Under the pieces are notes generated by a model. The model saw nothing but the letters and a program-made list of their open reading frames with translations. It had not been told where the DNA came from and did not search any database. This document shows, in pieces, positions 7,906 through 16,734 of a stretch of DNA of 64,000 nucleotides. The position numbers and the translations under genes were made by a program. Every line of letters starts with the position of its first letter. The stretch's first letter is position 1. The stretch covers positions 186,001-250,000 of the forward strand of contig WJBW01000002.1 of assembly GCA_009646425.1 (NCBI GenBank), in the 5' to 3' direction. The stretch comes from Burkholderiales bacterium LSUCC0115. GTDB taxonomy: Bacteria; Pseudomonadota; Gammaproteobacteria; Burkholderiales; Burkholderiaceae_A.

Positions 7906-8631
7906 ATGGATCTGAGAGAAATATGGGTCTACCTCAGTGGCAGCCCGCTTTTTAGCCTGATCCTGACCCTGGTGGCCTACCAGCTTGGCGTCATGGCCCA
8001 TCAGAGGGCAGGCCGCTCTCCACTGGTCAACCCAGTGGCCATTGCAGTCGCCATCACGGCCGGTGCGCTGCTGATCATTGACATGCCCTACGCCCAATAC
8101 TTTGAAGGGGCCCAGTTCATTCACTTTCTGCTCGGTACGGCCACGGTGGCCCTGGCCGTGCCCATCGCTCAGGGTTGGCATCTGCTCAAAGGGCGTTTTG
8201 CCGAACTCGGCTTGGCGCTGCTGATGGGCGGTCTGGTTTCGGTGGTCTCCAGCGTCGGATTGGCCGGGTTGCTAGACGTCCCCACCGATCTGGTCACCCC
8301 CATGCTGGCCAAGTCGGTCACCGCCCCCATTGCCATGGGCATTTCAGAGTCGATGGGGATATCCCCCACGCTGACGGCGGTCTATGCGGTGCTCACCGGC
8401 GTCATTGGCGCCATTGCGGCAACCCATCTGCTCAACGCCCTGGGCATGAAAGACTGGACTGCCCGTGGTTTTGCGGTTGGCGTAGCCGCCCACGGGATTG
8501 GCACCTCGCGGGCCTTTGCAGTGCACCCAGATGCCGGTGCGTTTTCGAGCGTCGGCATGGGCCTACACGGCGTGGCCGGTGCCCTCTTCCTGCCCCTGGT
8601 CGGACCTTGGCTGCTGAGGTGGCTAGCCTAG
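7906..8631 (+). CDS. lrgB: LrgB family membrane protein
   Basis: A 241-residue inner-membrane protein with several hydrophobic segments. Typical LrgB motifs are LLGTATVALAVPI (near 78-90), LAKSVTAPIAMGISE (near 128-142) and AHGIGTSRAF (near 195-204). It follows lrgA by 3 nt and probably forms the two-component LrgAB system. Its 3' end overlaps the convergent RND pump gene by 9 nt, so no separate terminator is present between them. Confidence 0.92.
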   Translation: MDLREIWVYLSGSPLFSLILTLVAYQLGVMAHQRAGRSPLVNPVAIAVAITAGALLIIDMPYAQYFEGAQFIHFLLGTATVALAVPIAQGWHLLKGRFAELGLALLMGGLVSVVSSVGLAGLLDVPTDLVTPMLAKSVTAPIAMGISESMGISPTLTAVYAVLTGVIGAIAATHLLNALGMKDWTARGFAVGVAAHGIGTSRAFAVHPDAGAFSSVGMGLHGVAGALFLPLVGPWLLRWLA

Positions 8632-11600
8632 CGCGCTGACCCGACTGCGTTTGAGGTAGACCGCCGCGTACAGCGCCGGGAGCGAGAACAGGGTGAGCGC
8701 CGTCGCGACGATCAAGCCACCCATGATGGCCACAGCCATTGGCCCCCAGAAGACACTGGCCTGCAGTGGCACCATGGCAAACACGGCCGCAGCAGCGGTC
8801 AACAGAATCGGCCGAAAACGTGAGACCGTTGCCTCGACAATCGCAGCCCGCAGATCCCTGCTCTGACGTTCGCGTTCAATCTGGTCAATCAGGATCACCG
8901 AGTTGCGCATGATCATGCCCATCAGGGCGATCACGCCCAGCATGGCGACAAAGCCGAAGGGGCGGTTGAGCAGCAGCAGCGCGGCTGCAGCCCCTGACAA
9001 ACCCAAAGGCGCAGTGGCCAGAACCATGAAGCTGCGTGAAGAACTCTGCAGCTGCAACACCAACAGGGTCAGGGTGATGAAGAGCATGATCGGCATGCCA
9101 GCAAAAATCGATTGCTGACCCCGACCGCTCTCTTCCACCTCACCGCCCACCTCTAGCCGCAGTCCCGTGGGGAAAGACGCCATGGTCGGTGCCAGCTGCT
9201 TCATCAGTTCGGCCGTCACCGTTGGGCCCTGGCGACCGGGTCCCACCGACGCTTGCAGGGTCAGAGCAAACTCACGATTCTGCCGCCACACAATGCCCGG
9301 CTCCCAGACCATCTGAAGACTGGCCAATCGGGACAGGGCGATCTGCTGGCCAGACTGTGAAGGCACCAACAGCCCCTTCAGATCCTCCAGGCCGTCACGC
9401 TCCTGAGCGGGCAGCCGCAGCACGATCGGAATCAAACGGGTGCTCTCTCGATACTCCCCAACCGTCACCCCGCTAAACCGAGCCGCCAAGACCTCGGCGA
9501 TCGACTGCGGTGAGACACCCAGATCCCGGGCCCGACCGAGGTCTAGTTGAATCTGGACCACCGGCCGCAGCTCATTCCAGTTGTTGTTCAGGCCGCGAAT
9601 GTCGGGGTGAGACCGCATAACTTCGCTGACCTTGGGCAACCAGGCCTGAACCAGCCCGGGTTGCTCTGACACCAGACGCAGCTGTACGGGATAGGCCACG
9701 GGTGGTCCATTGGGCAAGAGCTTGATGCGCAGCCTGGCCTGCGGAGCCACCTCGGGCAGAGCCTGTTGCAGACGGTACAGCATGGCCTGACGGTCCTCGC
9801 CAGGCTTGGGCACCACAATCAACTGGGCCACGTTGGGCTGCGGGAAGATGATGTCCAGGGGTAGAAAGAATCTCGGTGCACCGCTGCCCACCCAGCTGGT
9901 CACACTGCCATGTCCCGGGTCCTTCAGAATGACCTGCTCCAGCGCCTGAACCGTTTTTTGGGTCGCCTCGATACTGGCACCCTCTTGCAGGAAGACATCC
10001 ACCAGCATCTCGGGTCTCGACGAGTCCGGAAAAAACTGTTGCTGAACTTTTGACATGCCGACCAACCCCAAGCCAAACGAGAACACCGTTGCAGCCAAGA
10101 TCTGCCAGGGATGGTCGACACACCAGGTCACCATAGAACGGAACCGCTGATAAAAGCCAGACTGGAAGGCCTCCGCATGGACTTCTCCTGCCCCCATCGG
10201 CCTGGTCTTTAGAAGCCAAAAGCCCAAGACCGGGACAAAGAAGACCGACACCAGCCATGAGACCAACAAAGCCGCTGCCGTTACGCCAAAGATGGCAAAG
10301 GTGTACTCACCCACCGTGGACTTGGCAATGCCAATCGGCAGAAAGCCCACAGCCGTGATCAGGGTGCCGGTCAGCATGGGCATGGCCGTGAGAGAGAAGG
10401 CTGCGGTGGCTGCTGAGAGTCGGTCGGCGCCCTCTTCTAATTTACGCACCATCATCTCCACCACGATGATGGCGTCATCGACGAGCAGGCCCAAGGCGAT
10501 GATCAGAGAACCCAGTGAAATTTTGTGAAGGCCAATGCCCCAGGCCTTCATGATCAAAAAGGTGACCGCCATGACCAGCGGGATGCTGATGGCCACAATC
10601 AACCCGGGGCGGGGATCAATGCGCAGCGGACGCTGATGCAGGCCGAGGGCCAAGAGACTCACGCCCAACACAATGGCCAAGGCCTCTGCCAAGACCTTGA
10701 GAAACTCTCCGATGGAGCTGGCCACCACAGCTGGCTGGTCTTGCACCTGCACCAGCCGAATGCCCAGTGGCAGGTCTTGTCGAATCTCCTCCACCAGTTG
10801 ATTCATGGCTCGACCCAGGGCAATGACGTCTCCGCCCTTTTTCATTGAGACACCGAGCCCAAAGACCGACTGGCCATTGACCAGCATGAGCTGGCCACTG
10901 GGGTCTGGTGGGCCGCGACGCAGTTCACCCAAATCCGAAAGCCGCAAGACCTGAGTTCCGGCCCGAATCGGTGTCTGAGCGATCTGATCCTCGGACTCAA
11001 ACTGCCCGGTTACGCGCAGAGGAATCTCGAAGGGCTCTGCCCGCAGCGCACCGGCCTGCACCACCCGATTCTGGGCGTTGATCTGCTCCGAGATCTGGGC
11101 CGTGGTCAGCCCATAACGTGCCAGCTTGGCGCGTGAAAGCTCCAGATAAATGCGCTCGGGCTCCAGTCCAAAGACTTCTACCTTGCCAACGTTGGTTACA
11201 CGCAGCATCCGAGAGCGCAGGTCACGAGCCAGTTCGGATTGACGGGCCAGACTGAGCCCAGGGGCCTCGACGGCATAGATGATGCCGAAGGTGTCCCCAA
11301 AGTCATCGTTGAAGAACGGGCCTTGCACCCCAAGCGGAAGGCTGCCTGCCATGTCCATCATCTTTTTACGGATGGTGTAGAAACGCTGAGGGACCTCCTT
11401 GGGATCAAAGTCGTCCCCGATCTCGACAATCACCGTGGTGTGACCCGGCTTGGAAAAGCTCACCGTCTTGCGAACATTCGGCACCTCTTGAACAATTCGC
11501 TCCAGTCGATCCGCCACCTGAGCCGCCATTTGCATGGCCGTCGCGCCAGGCCAATTGGCCTGGACCACCATCACACGAAAATTAAACGGCGGGTCTTCGT

Positions 11601-11712
11601 CTTGGCCCAACTGAAAGTAACTGGCGACGCCCAGCAGCATGAGCGCGACCATCAGATAGCGAACCAAGGCTGGGTGCTCGATCGCCCAGCGAGACAGGTT
11701 GATCTGGTTCAT
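8623..11712 (-). CDS. RND family efflux permease (HAE1-like)
   Basis: A 1029-residue proton-driven inner-membrane pump of the AcrB/MexB fold. It has one N-terminal membrane helix, a large periplasmic porter domain, a helix bundle starting near residue 340 and ending near 530, a second porter domain, and a final helix bundle near 860-1015. The transmembrane relay region GLLVDDAIIVVEMM near residue 410 carries the adjacent Asp pair used for proton coupling. The protein lacks the Met-rich metal pathway I would expect of a heavy-metal exporter, so a drug or lipophile role is more likely. Its ATG overlaps the TGA of the upstream adaptor gene. No outer-membrane factor or regulator gene is adjacent. 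Confidence 0.92.
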   Translation of the reverse strand: MNQINLSRWAIEHPALVRYLMVALMLLGVASYFQLGQDEDPPFNFRVMVVQANWPGATAMQMAAQVADRLERIVQEVPNVRKTVSFSKPGHTTVIVEIGDDFDPKEVPQRFYTIRKKMMDMAGSLPLGVQGPFFNDDFGDTFGIIYAVEAPGLSLARQSELARDLRSRMLRVTNVGKVEVFGLEPERIYLELSRAKLARYGLTTAQISEQINAQNRVVQAGALRAEPFEIPLRVTGQFESEDQIAQTPIRAGTQVLRLSDLGELRRGPPDPSGQLMLVNGQSVFGLGVSMKKGGDVIALGRAMNQLVEEIRQDLPLGIRLVQVQDQPAVVASSIGEFLKVLAEALAIVLGVSLLALGLHQRPLRIDPRPGLIVAISIPLVMAVTFLIMKAWGIGLHKISLGSLIIALGLLVDDAIIVVEMMVRKLEEGADRLSAATAAFSLTAMPMLTGTLITAVGFLPIGIAKSTVGEYTFAIFGVTAAALLVSWLVSVFFVPVLGFWLLKTRPMGAGEVHAEAFQSGFYQRFRSMVTWCVDHPWQILAATVFSFGLGLVGMSKVQQQFFPDSSRPEMLVDVFLQEGASIEATQKTVQALEQVILKDPGHGSVTSWVGSGAPRFFLPLDIIFPQPNVAQLIVVPKPGEDRQAMLYRLQQALPEVAPQARLRIKLLPNGPPVAYPVQLRLVSEQPGLVQAWLPKVSEVMRSHPDIRGLNNNWNELRPVVQIQLDLGRARDLGVSPQSIAEVLAARFSGVTVGEYRESTRLIPIVLRLPAQERDGLEDLKGLLVPSQSGQQIALSRLASLQMVWEPGIVWRQNREFALTLQASVGPGRQGPTVTAELMKQLAPTMASFPTGLRLEVGGEVEESGRGQQSIFAGMPIMLFITLTLLVLQLQSSSRSFMVLATAPLGLSGAAAALLLLNRPFGFVAMLGVIALMGMIMRNSVILIDQIERERQSRDLRAAIVEATVSRFRPILLTAAAAVFAMVPLQASVFWGPMAVAIMGGLIVATALTLFSLPALYAAVYLKRSRVSALG

Positions 11713-12587
11713 TGAGCAGCCGGTGCAGCAGGCACAGCCGCAGGCAACCTCACGCGTTGGCCATCGGTCAGCAGATGCGCGCCAATGGCCACCACGCGAT
11801 CACCCACCCGAAGGCCCTGGGCCAACTGCGCCCAGCGCTCGTCACTGGTCGTCACCACCACCGCCTGCTGGCGAACGCGATGACCACCCTCTGCCGCTTC
11901 GACCAGCATCACGGCCTGTCCACCATTGATCAGAGCAGACAAAGGCACCCTGATGGACTGGCGAAGGGACTGACCGACGGCCATGGCTGCCTGGGAGGCA
12001 GCCGGTGAGGCCCCTGCGATGACCATCAGCACCGCCCCCGCCTGAACACGTTGGCCTCTGGCCACGCCCACTCGCTGGACCACGCCAGGGCTCAGGGCAC
12101 GACTGGTGAGCAGTCCCAATCCATCGAGCCTGGCCTCGTGCTCAGCCCGGGCAGCCAACACGGCCGCCTGTCGGCGCTCGAATTCGGCCTGGGAAATAAA
12201 GTTCTGTTGGCGGAGTCGCTCATACCGAGCGAAATCGGCCTCCGCACTGGCCAACTGAGCGGCTGCAGCGGCAATCTGGACCCGAGCACTGGAATCGGCC
12301 AATCGCGCATCCACCGGATCCAGACGAACCAGGGCCTGACCAGCCACCACCCTCTCGCCGGACTTGACCAAGACGGCTTCCACCAGCCCACTGGACTGAG
12401 CCAGAACCGCAGACTCCGCTGACTGAGCCAGACCATAGGACTGCCCGCCAGAGCGCGGCGCCGATGCATCGGACTCGACCTGATAGACCTCCACCAGAGG
12501 GTCTGGCAAAGCCTTGGGTGCCTCTTTTGAACAGCTGGCCAGCAGCAGCACGCCAAGGGCTGCAGTCGCCATGGGCAGCCACTTCAT
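11709..12587 (-). CDS. RND efflux membrane-fusion lipoprotein
   Basis: Periplasmic adaptor of 292 residues that would link the adjacent RND pump to an outer-membrane channel. It begins with a lipoprotein signal (hydrophobic stretch, then LLASC with lipidated Cys near 19). It contains a biotinyl-lipoyl-like half (SGLVEAVLVKSGERVVAGQ), a short alpha-helical hairpin (about 105-150) and a beta-barrel domain. ATG at 12587 is chosen since it overlaps the DUF423 stop (ATGA) and gives the signal peptide; a longer in-frame extension upstream has no such features. At 292 residues it is on the short side for the family. Operon order: DUF423, adaptor, pump. Confidence 0.88.
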   Translation of the reverse strand: MKWLPMATAALGVLLLASCSKEAPKALPDPLVEVYQVESDASAPRSGGQSYGLAQSAESAVLAQSSGLVEAVLVKSGERVVAGQALVRLDPVDARLADSSARVQIAAAAAQLASAEADFARYERLRQQNFISQAEFERRQAAVLAARAEHEARLDGLGLLTSRALSPGVVQRVGVARGQRVQAGAVLMVIAGASPAASQAAMAVGQSLRQSIRVPLSALINGGQAVMLVEAAEGGHRVRQQAVVVTTSDERWAQLAQGLRVGDRVVAIGAHLLTDGQRVRLPAAVPAAPAAQ

Positions 12588-12988
12588 AGCGCCGCCTCTC
12601 GTTGATGCCGAAGTCCCGCCCACAGCAAACTGAGCCAGCCCACGATAAACGCAAAACCGCCGAACGGCGTCACAGCAGCAAAGGCTCGGTGTCCTGTGTA
12701 GACCATGGCGTACAGGCTTCCGCTGAAAAACAGAATGCCGATGACAAAACAGACCCCTGCGAGCGTGACACCCACTCGAAATCGAGAGAAGTTCACCATG
12801 GCTGCGCAGCCAAAGAGGGCAACCGCGTGGATCATTTGGTAGGAACTGGCCGTCTTGACCCAATCAAGCTGATCCACTTCGAGCACGCCCGCGAGCATGT
12901 GGGCCGCTGCCGCAGAGACGGCCACAGCGGTCGCACCAAACAATCCTGCAAAGGCCAGAAAGACCCTCGTCCAAAACACCATCAGCAT
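12584..12988 (-). CDS. DUF423 family membrane protein (YgdD-like)
   Basis: A 134-residue protein with four hydrophobic helices and the DUF423 signatures: GAFGAHML-like VSAAAAHML near 24-32, YQMIHAVALFG near 50-60, and FSGSLYAM near 90. AGGAGG lies a few bases before the ATG. It overlaps the efflux adaptor gene by 4 nt and starts 8 nt after the yejF stop, so it bridges the Yej and RND blocks. Function unknown across the family. Confidence 0.85.
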   Translation of the reverse strand: MLMVFWTRVFLAFAGLFGATAVAVSAAAAHMLAGVLEVDQLDWVKTASSYQMIHAVALFGCAAMVNFSRFRVGVTLAGVCFVIGILFFSGSLYAMVYTGHRAFAAVTPFGGFAFIVGWLSLLWAGLRHQREAAL

Positions 12989-12996
12989 GCTGCCTC

Positions 12997-14625
12997 CTAG
13001 GCCGACAAGTGGCCAAGTCTCTCGGTTGGAAAGGCGGCGTCCAGCAGGCTCTGGGTATAAGGCTGTCTTGGCCTCTGCAGCACATGCTCGGTCGCGCCAA
13101 ACTCCACTATGTTGCCATGCCGCATGACCAAGACGCGATGGGCCACGGCCCTCATCACCGCCAAATCATGCGAGATCAAGACATAGGTCAAACCTTTGGC
13201 CTGCTGAAGACCCACCAACAACTCCAGAATTTGCTTCTGAATGGACAGATCCAAAGCGCTGGTCGGTTCATCCAGCAACAAGAGTTTGGGCTCAACAATC
13301 AAGGCGCGGGCAATCGCGATGCGCTGACGCTGCCCCCCCGAGAAGGCATGTGGGTAGCGACCCAGCGCCTCGACGGGCATGCCCACCTCAAGCAAAGCCT
13401 GCTCGCAACGCGCCTGCCTGGCGGCTGCATCGAGCTGGGGACAGTGAAGCCGCAGGCCCTCCTCCAGAATTTGAGCGATCGTCCGACGAGGCGAGAGCGC
13501 ACTGAACGGATCCTGAAAGACGACCTGAAAATCGCGGCGCAATTCGCGGAGGGATTTCGGAGCCAAGCCAATGATGTCGTGACCATCCAGACGGATCTGA
13601 CCCTTTGCGATGGCAGTGGAGAGTCGCAGAAGCGTCAAGCCCAGCGTGGTCTTACCGGAACCCGACTCACCCACAATCCCCAGGGTCTCGCCTTTGGTCG
13701 CCACAAAACTCACACCATTAACCACGGACTTGTAACGTGGCCTAAACCAGCTGCCCCCAATCGCATAGGAGCATTGCAGCTGGCGAACCTCCACCATGAT
13801 GGGGCCCTTCTGGGCCGGCCCGACCAAGACCGTCGGCTCTGCCGCGATCAGCTGCTTGGTGTAGGACTGCTTGGGGTGGGCAAACAAGTCAGCGGTCTCG
13901 TTGACCTCGATCAGACGACCCGACTGCATCACCGCCACCCGCTGGGCAAAGCGACGAACCATCGGCAGGTCGTGGGTAATCATCAAAATCGCCATGCCCG
14001 TCTCACGCTGCAAATCCAACAGCAGATCCAGCACCTGTTGCTTCAGGGTGACATCCAAGGCGGTGGTCGGCTCATCTGCAATCAGCAATTTCGGGCGGCA
14101 GGCCAAGGCCATGGCAATCAGCACCCGCTGACGCTGCCCACCTGACAATTGATGGGGGTAGGCCATGACCGCGTGCTCGGCCGAGTCAATGCCAACGCGC
14201 TCCATCAGATCCCCAGCCCGATGCATGGCCTGGGCCAGGGGCAAGCCCTCGTGGGTCTGCAACACCTCTGCGATCTGCTGGCCAACGGTCAGCAGGGGAT
14301 TGAGGGCGGTCATGGGCTCTTGGAAGACCATGGCAATCTCGGACCCCCGGATGGCCTGTAATCGGCTGGCTGGCACCCTGAGCAAATCCTCGCCCTGCCA
14401 GTGCACCTGGCCTGTGATCTGCGCATCGGGGACCAGACCCAGAACAGCCAAGGCCGTCATGGTCTTGCCTGAACCAGACTCACCAACCAGGGCCAGCCGC
14501 TCACCGGCAGCCATCGTCAAGGATAGAGATTCAACCGCTGCCGGTTTCTCACCAGTGCGATCGAACCGAACCGTCAGGTCCGAGATTTGCAAAAGACCTT
14601 GGCTATCGGCGGGTGTCGAGTGCAT
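12997..14625 (-). CDS. yejF: Peptide ABC transporter, fused double ATPase (YejF type)
   Basis: Cytosolic energising subunit of 542 residues with two complete ABC domains. Domain 1 (about 10-265) has Walker A GESGSGKT, signature LSGGQRQR and Walker B LLIADEPTTALD. Domain 2 (about 270-530) has a second GESGSGKT, FSGGQRQR and LLLLDEPTSALD. The fusion of both ATPases in one chain is characteristic of YejF. The ATG at 14625 overlaps the end of yejE by 23 nt; a start at 14643 would add six residues. Last gene of yejABEF, which imports oligopeptides (in enterobacteria also microcin C-type peptide-nucleotides). Confidence 0.93.
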   Translation of the reverse strand: MHSTPADSQGLLQISDLTVRFDRTGEKPAAVESLSLTMAAGERLALVGESGSGKTMTALAVLGLVPDAQITGQVHWQGEDLLRVPASRLQAIRGSEIAMVFQEPMTALNPLLTVGQQIAEVLQTHEGLPLAQAMHRAGDLMERVGIDSAEHAVMAYPHQLSGGQRQRVLIAMALACRPKLLIADEPTTALDVTLKQQVLDLLLDLQRETGMAILMITHDLPMVRRFAQRVAVMQSGRLIEVNETADLFAHPKQSYTKQLIAAEPTVLVGPAQKGPIMVEVRQLQCSYAIGGSWFRPRYKSVVNGVSFVATKGETLGIVGESGSGKTTLGLTLLRLSTAIAKGQIRLDGHDIIGLAPKSLRELRRDFQVVFQDPFSALSPRRTIAQILEEGLRLHCPQLDAAARQARCEQALLEVGMPVEALGRYPHAFSGGQRQRIAIARALIVEPKLLLLDEPTSALDLSIQKQILELLVGLQQAKGLTYVLISHDLAVMRAVAHRVLVMRHGNIVEFGATEHVLQRPRQPYTQSLLDAAFPTERLGHLSA

Positions 14626-15619
14626 CGCGCAGCGCCTCCCCAATGAAGATCAACAACAACAACAAGGCCACCAAGACGCCAAAGGTCGACACCGTAATCC
14701 ACCAAGCATCCAGATTGTCCTTACCCTGCGCTAACAACTCGCCCAGGCTGGCAGTGGAGGTCGGCACACCCAGACCCAGAAAATCCAGGCTGGTCAGGGC
14801 CAAGACGGCCGCCGACATCCTGAACGGCAGAAAAGCGATCACGGGCGTCAGGCTGTTGGGCAGAATGTGGCGGGTCATGATGGTCCAGTTCGACAGGCCC
14901 ATGGCCCGGGCGGCCGTGACATATTCCAGACCCCGGTTGCGCAGAAACTCCGCTCGAACGTAATCGGACAAGCCCATCCAGCCAAAGACCGACAAAATCA
15001 CCAGCAGGACCAATAAGCCAGGCTCAAACATGGAGGCCAGGATGATCAGCAGATAGAGCTCGGGCAATGAACTCCAGACCTCGATCAAGCGTTGGAAAAA
15101 CAAATCAATCCGGCCGGCAAAGTAACCCTGTATCGCACCAAAAAAAATGCCCAGGACCAGGCCAATGGCAGTCAGACCCAAGCCAAACAAGACAGACACC
15201 CGAAACCCGTAGATCAGCCGAGCCAAGATATCCCGACCACGATCATCGGTTCCAAGCCAGTTCTCGGCCGACGGCGCTGCCGGATTGGGAGACGGCGCAA
15301 AGTAGTTGATGGTCTGAAAGCTGTAGCGATTCAGAGGGTAGATGGCCCAGTTGCCATCGGCCTGTAGCTTCTGCTGGATGTATGGGTCCAGATAATCGGC
15401 CGGTGAGTCGAACTCTCCACCAAAGGTCTTCTCGGAGTAATCCTTGACCAAAGGCCAGTACAGATCACCCTGATAAGACACCACCAGCGGACGATCATTG
15501 GAAATGAGTTCAGCCGACAAGCTCAGAGCGAACAACACCAGGAAAATACGCAAACTCCAAAGACCCCGGCGATGGGCGCAGAAACGCCTCCAGGCCAGCC
15601 GAGCGGGCGAATCGATCAT
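14603..15619 (-). CDS. yejE: Peptide ABC transporter permease (YejE type)
   Basis: A 338-residue inner-membrane permease of the DppC/OppC superfamily. An N-terminal membrane segment near 20-40 is followed by a periplasmic loop containing LYWPLVKDYSEKTFGGEFDSPADY-type sequence, which is diagnostic of YejE, and then five more helices. The ATPase-coupling EAA-like region is around EYVTAARAMGLSNWTIM (near 233-249). The ATG overlaps the yejB stop. Partner of YejB in the heterodimeric channel. Confidence 0.93.
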   Translation of the reverse strand: MIDSPARLAWRRFCAHRRGLWSLRIFLVLFALSLSAELISNDRPLVVSYQGDLYWPLVKDYSEKTFGGEFDSPADYLDPYIQQKLQADGNWAIYPLNRYSFQTINYFAPSPNPAAPSAENWLGTDDRGRDILARLIYGFRVSVLFGLGLTAIGLVLGIFFGAIQGYFAGRIDLFFQRLIEVWSSLPELYLLIILASMFEPGLLVLLVILSVFGWMGLSDYVRAEFLRNRGLEYVTAARAMGLSNWTIMTRHILPNSLTPVIAFLPFRMSAAVLALTSLDFLGLGVPTSTASLGELLAQGKDNLDAWWITVSTFGVLVALLLLLIFIGEALRDALDTRR

Positions 15620-16734
15620 GTCTTCTGCGCTCCAAACTGGACGCGAGGGTCCACCACCACATAGAGCAGGTCGTTGACCAGCTTGGCCAGCAGGCCAATG
15701 AGGGAGAAAAAGAACAGCGTTCCCATGACCACCGGGTAGTCACGCTTCATCACGGATTCATAAGACAGCAGCCCCAGGCCATCGAGCGAGAACAGGGTCT
15801 CAATCAACAACGACCCAGTGAAGAAGGCGCCCACAAAGGCAGCCGGAAATCCCGTCACAATGGGAATCAAAGCATTGCGCAGCACATGACGCCAGAGGAC
15901 CACATCCTCGGAGAGGCCTTTGGCCCGGGCGGTCAGAACGTACTGGCGGCGGATCTCTTCGAGCATGGTGTTTTTGGTCAGCATGGTCACCACCGCAAAG
16001 CTGCCCAGCACAAGACAAGTCAGGGGCAAGGCCAGGTGCCAGAAGTAATCCAAGACTTTGCCAATGACGGAGAGCGAGGCGAAGTCGTCCGAGGTGAGGC
16101 CCCGCAGAGGAAAGAGCTGCAGAAAACTGCCACCGCCAAAAAAGACCAGCAAGACCACACCCAATACAAAACCCGGAATCGCGTAACCAACCAAGATGGC
16201 CAGGCTGGTCATCAGATCGAAACGGCTGCCATGGCGAACCGCCTTGGCAATGCCCAGCGGAATCGAGACAGCGTAGGTGATGAGGAAACTCCAGAGGCCA
16301 AGACTGATGGAGACGGGGAGTTTGTCGACAATCAACTCCCAGACGCTGCGGTTGTGAAAGAAGCTGGTGCCCAGATCCAACCGCAGGAAGCCCACGACCA
16401 TGTCAACAAACCGCTCGGTCACCGGTTTGTCGAAACCATAAAGGGCCTTGATCTCTTGAAGTCGCTGAGGGTCAACACCCACGCGACCCCGGTAGAGTCC
16501 GCTGGAAGCCTGACCCACATCGCCCGCGGCAGACCCTCCGGGCACGGCCAGCCCAGCAGCCCCGCCCCCAGCATGATCCCCTTTGAGCATCTGAACCATC
16601 TGCTCGACTGGACCGCCTGGGACAAACTGAATCAAAGTAAAGGTCACCAGCAAAATGCCAATCAGCGTGGGCACCATCAACAAAAGACGCTTGACCACGT
16701 AGATCCAAATGGCTGAAGAGCGCAGTGTCCTCAT
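15616..16734 (-). CDS. yejB: Peptide ABC transporter permease (YejB type)
   Basis: A 372-residue DppB/OppB-type permease. An N-terminal helix (VVKRLLLMVPTLIGILLVTF near 13-32) is followed by a Gly/Ala-rich loop with LQEIKALYGFDKP, then five helices. The coupling loop contains RRQYVLTARAKGLSEDVVLWRHVLRNA near 250-275. The ATG at 16734 overlaps the yejA stop as ATGA, which settles the start. The loop GDHAGGGAAGLAVPGGSAAGD around residue 50 looks like a lineage-specific insertion. Confidence 0.93.
   Translation of the reverse strand: MRTLRSSAIWIYVVKRLLLMVPTLIGILLVTFTLIQFVPGGPVEQMVQMLKGDHAGGGAAGLAVPGGSAAGDVGQASSGLYRGRVGVDPQRLQEIKALYGFDKPVTERFVDMVVGFLRLDLGTSFFHNRSVWELIVDKLPVSISLGLWSFLITYAVSIPLGIAKAVRHGSRFDLMTSLAILVGYAIPGFVLGVVLLVFFGGGSFLQLFPLRGLTSDDFASLSVIGKVLDYFWHLALPLTCLVLGSFAVVTMLTKNTMLEEIRRQYVLTARAKGLSEDVVLWRHVLRNALIPIVTGFPAAFVGAFFTGSLLIETLFSLDGLGLLSYESVMKRDYPVVMGTLFFFSLIGLLAKLVNDLLYVVVDPRVQFGAQKT

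Noticed and set aside
13009-14145. 378-codon open frame antisense to yejF
   Set aside because: Shadow of an ABC ATPase gene; no family features and no ribosome site.
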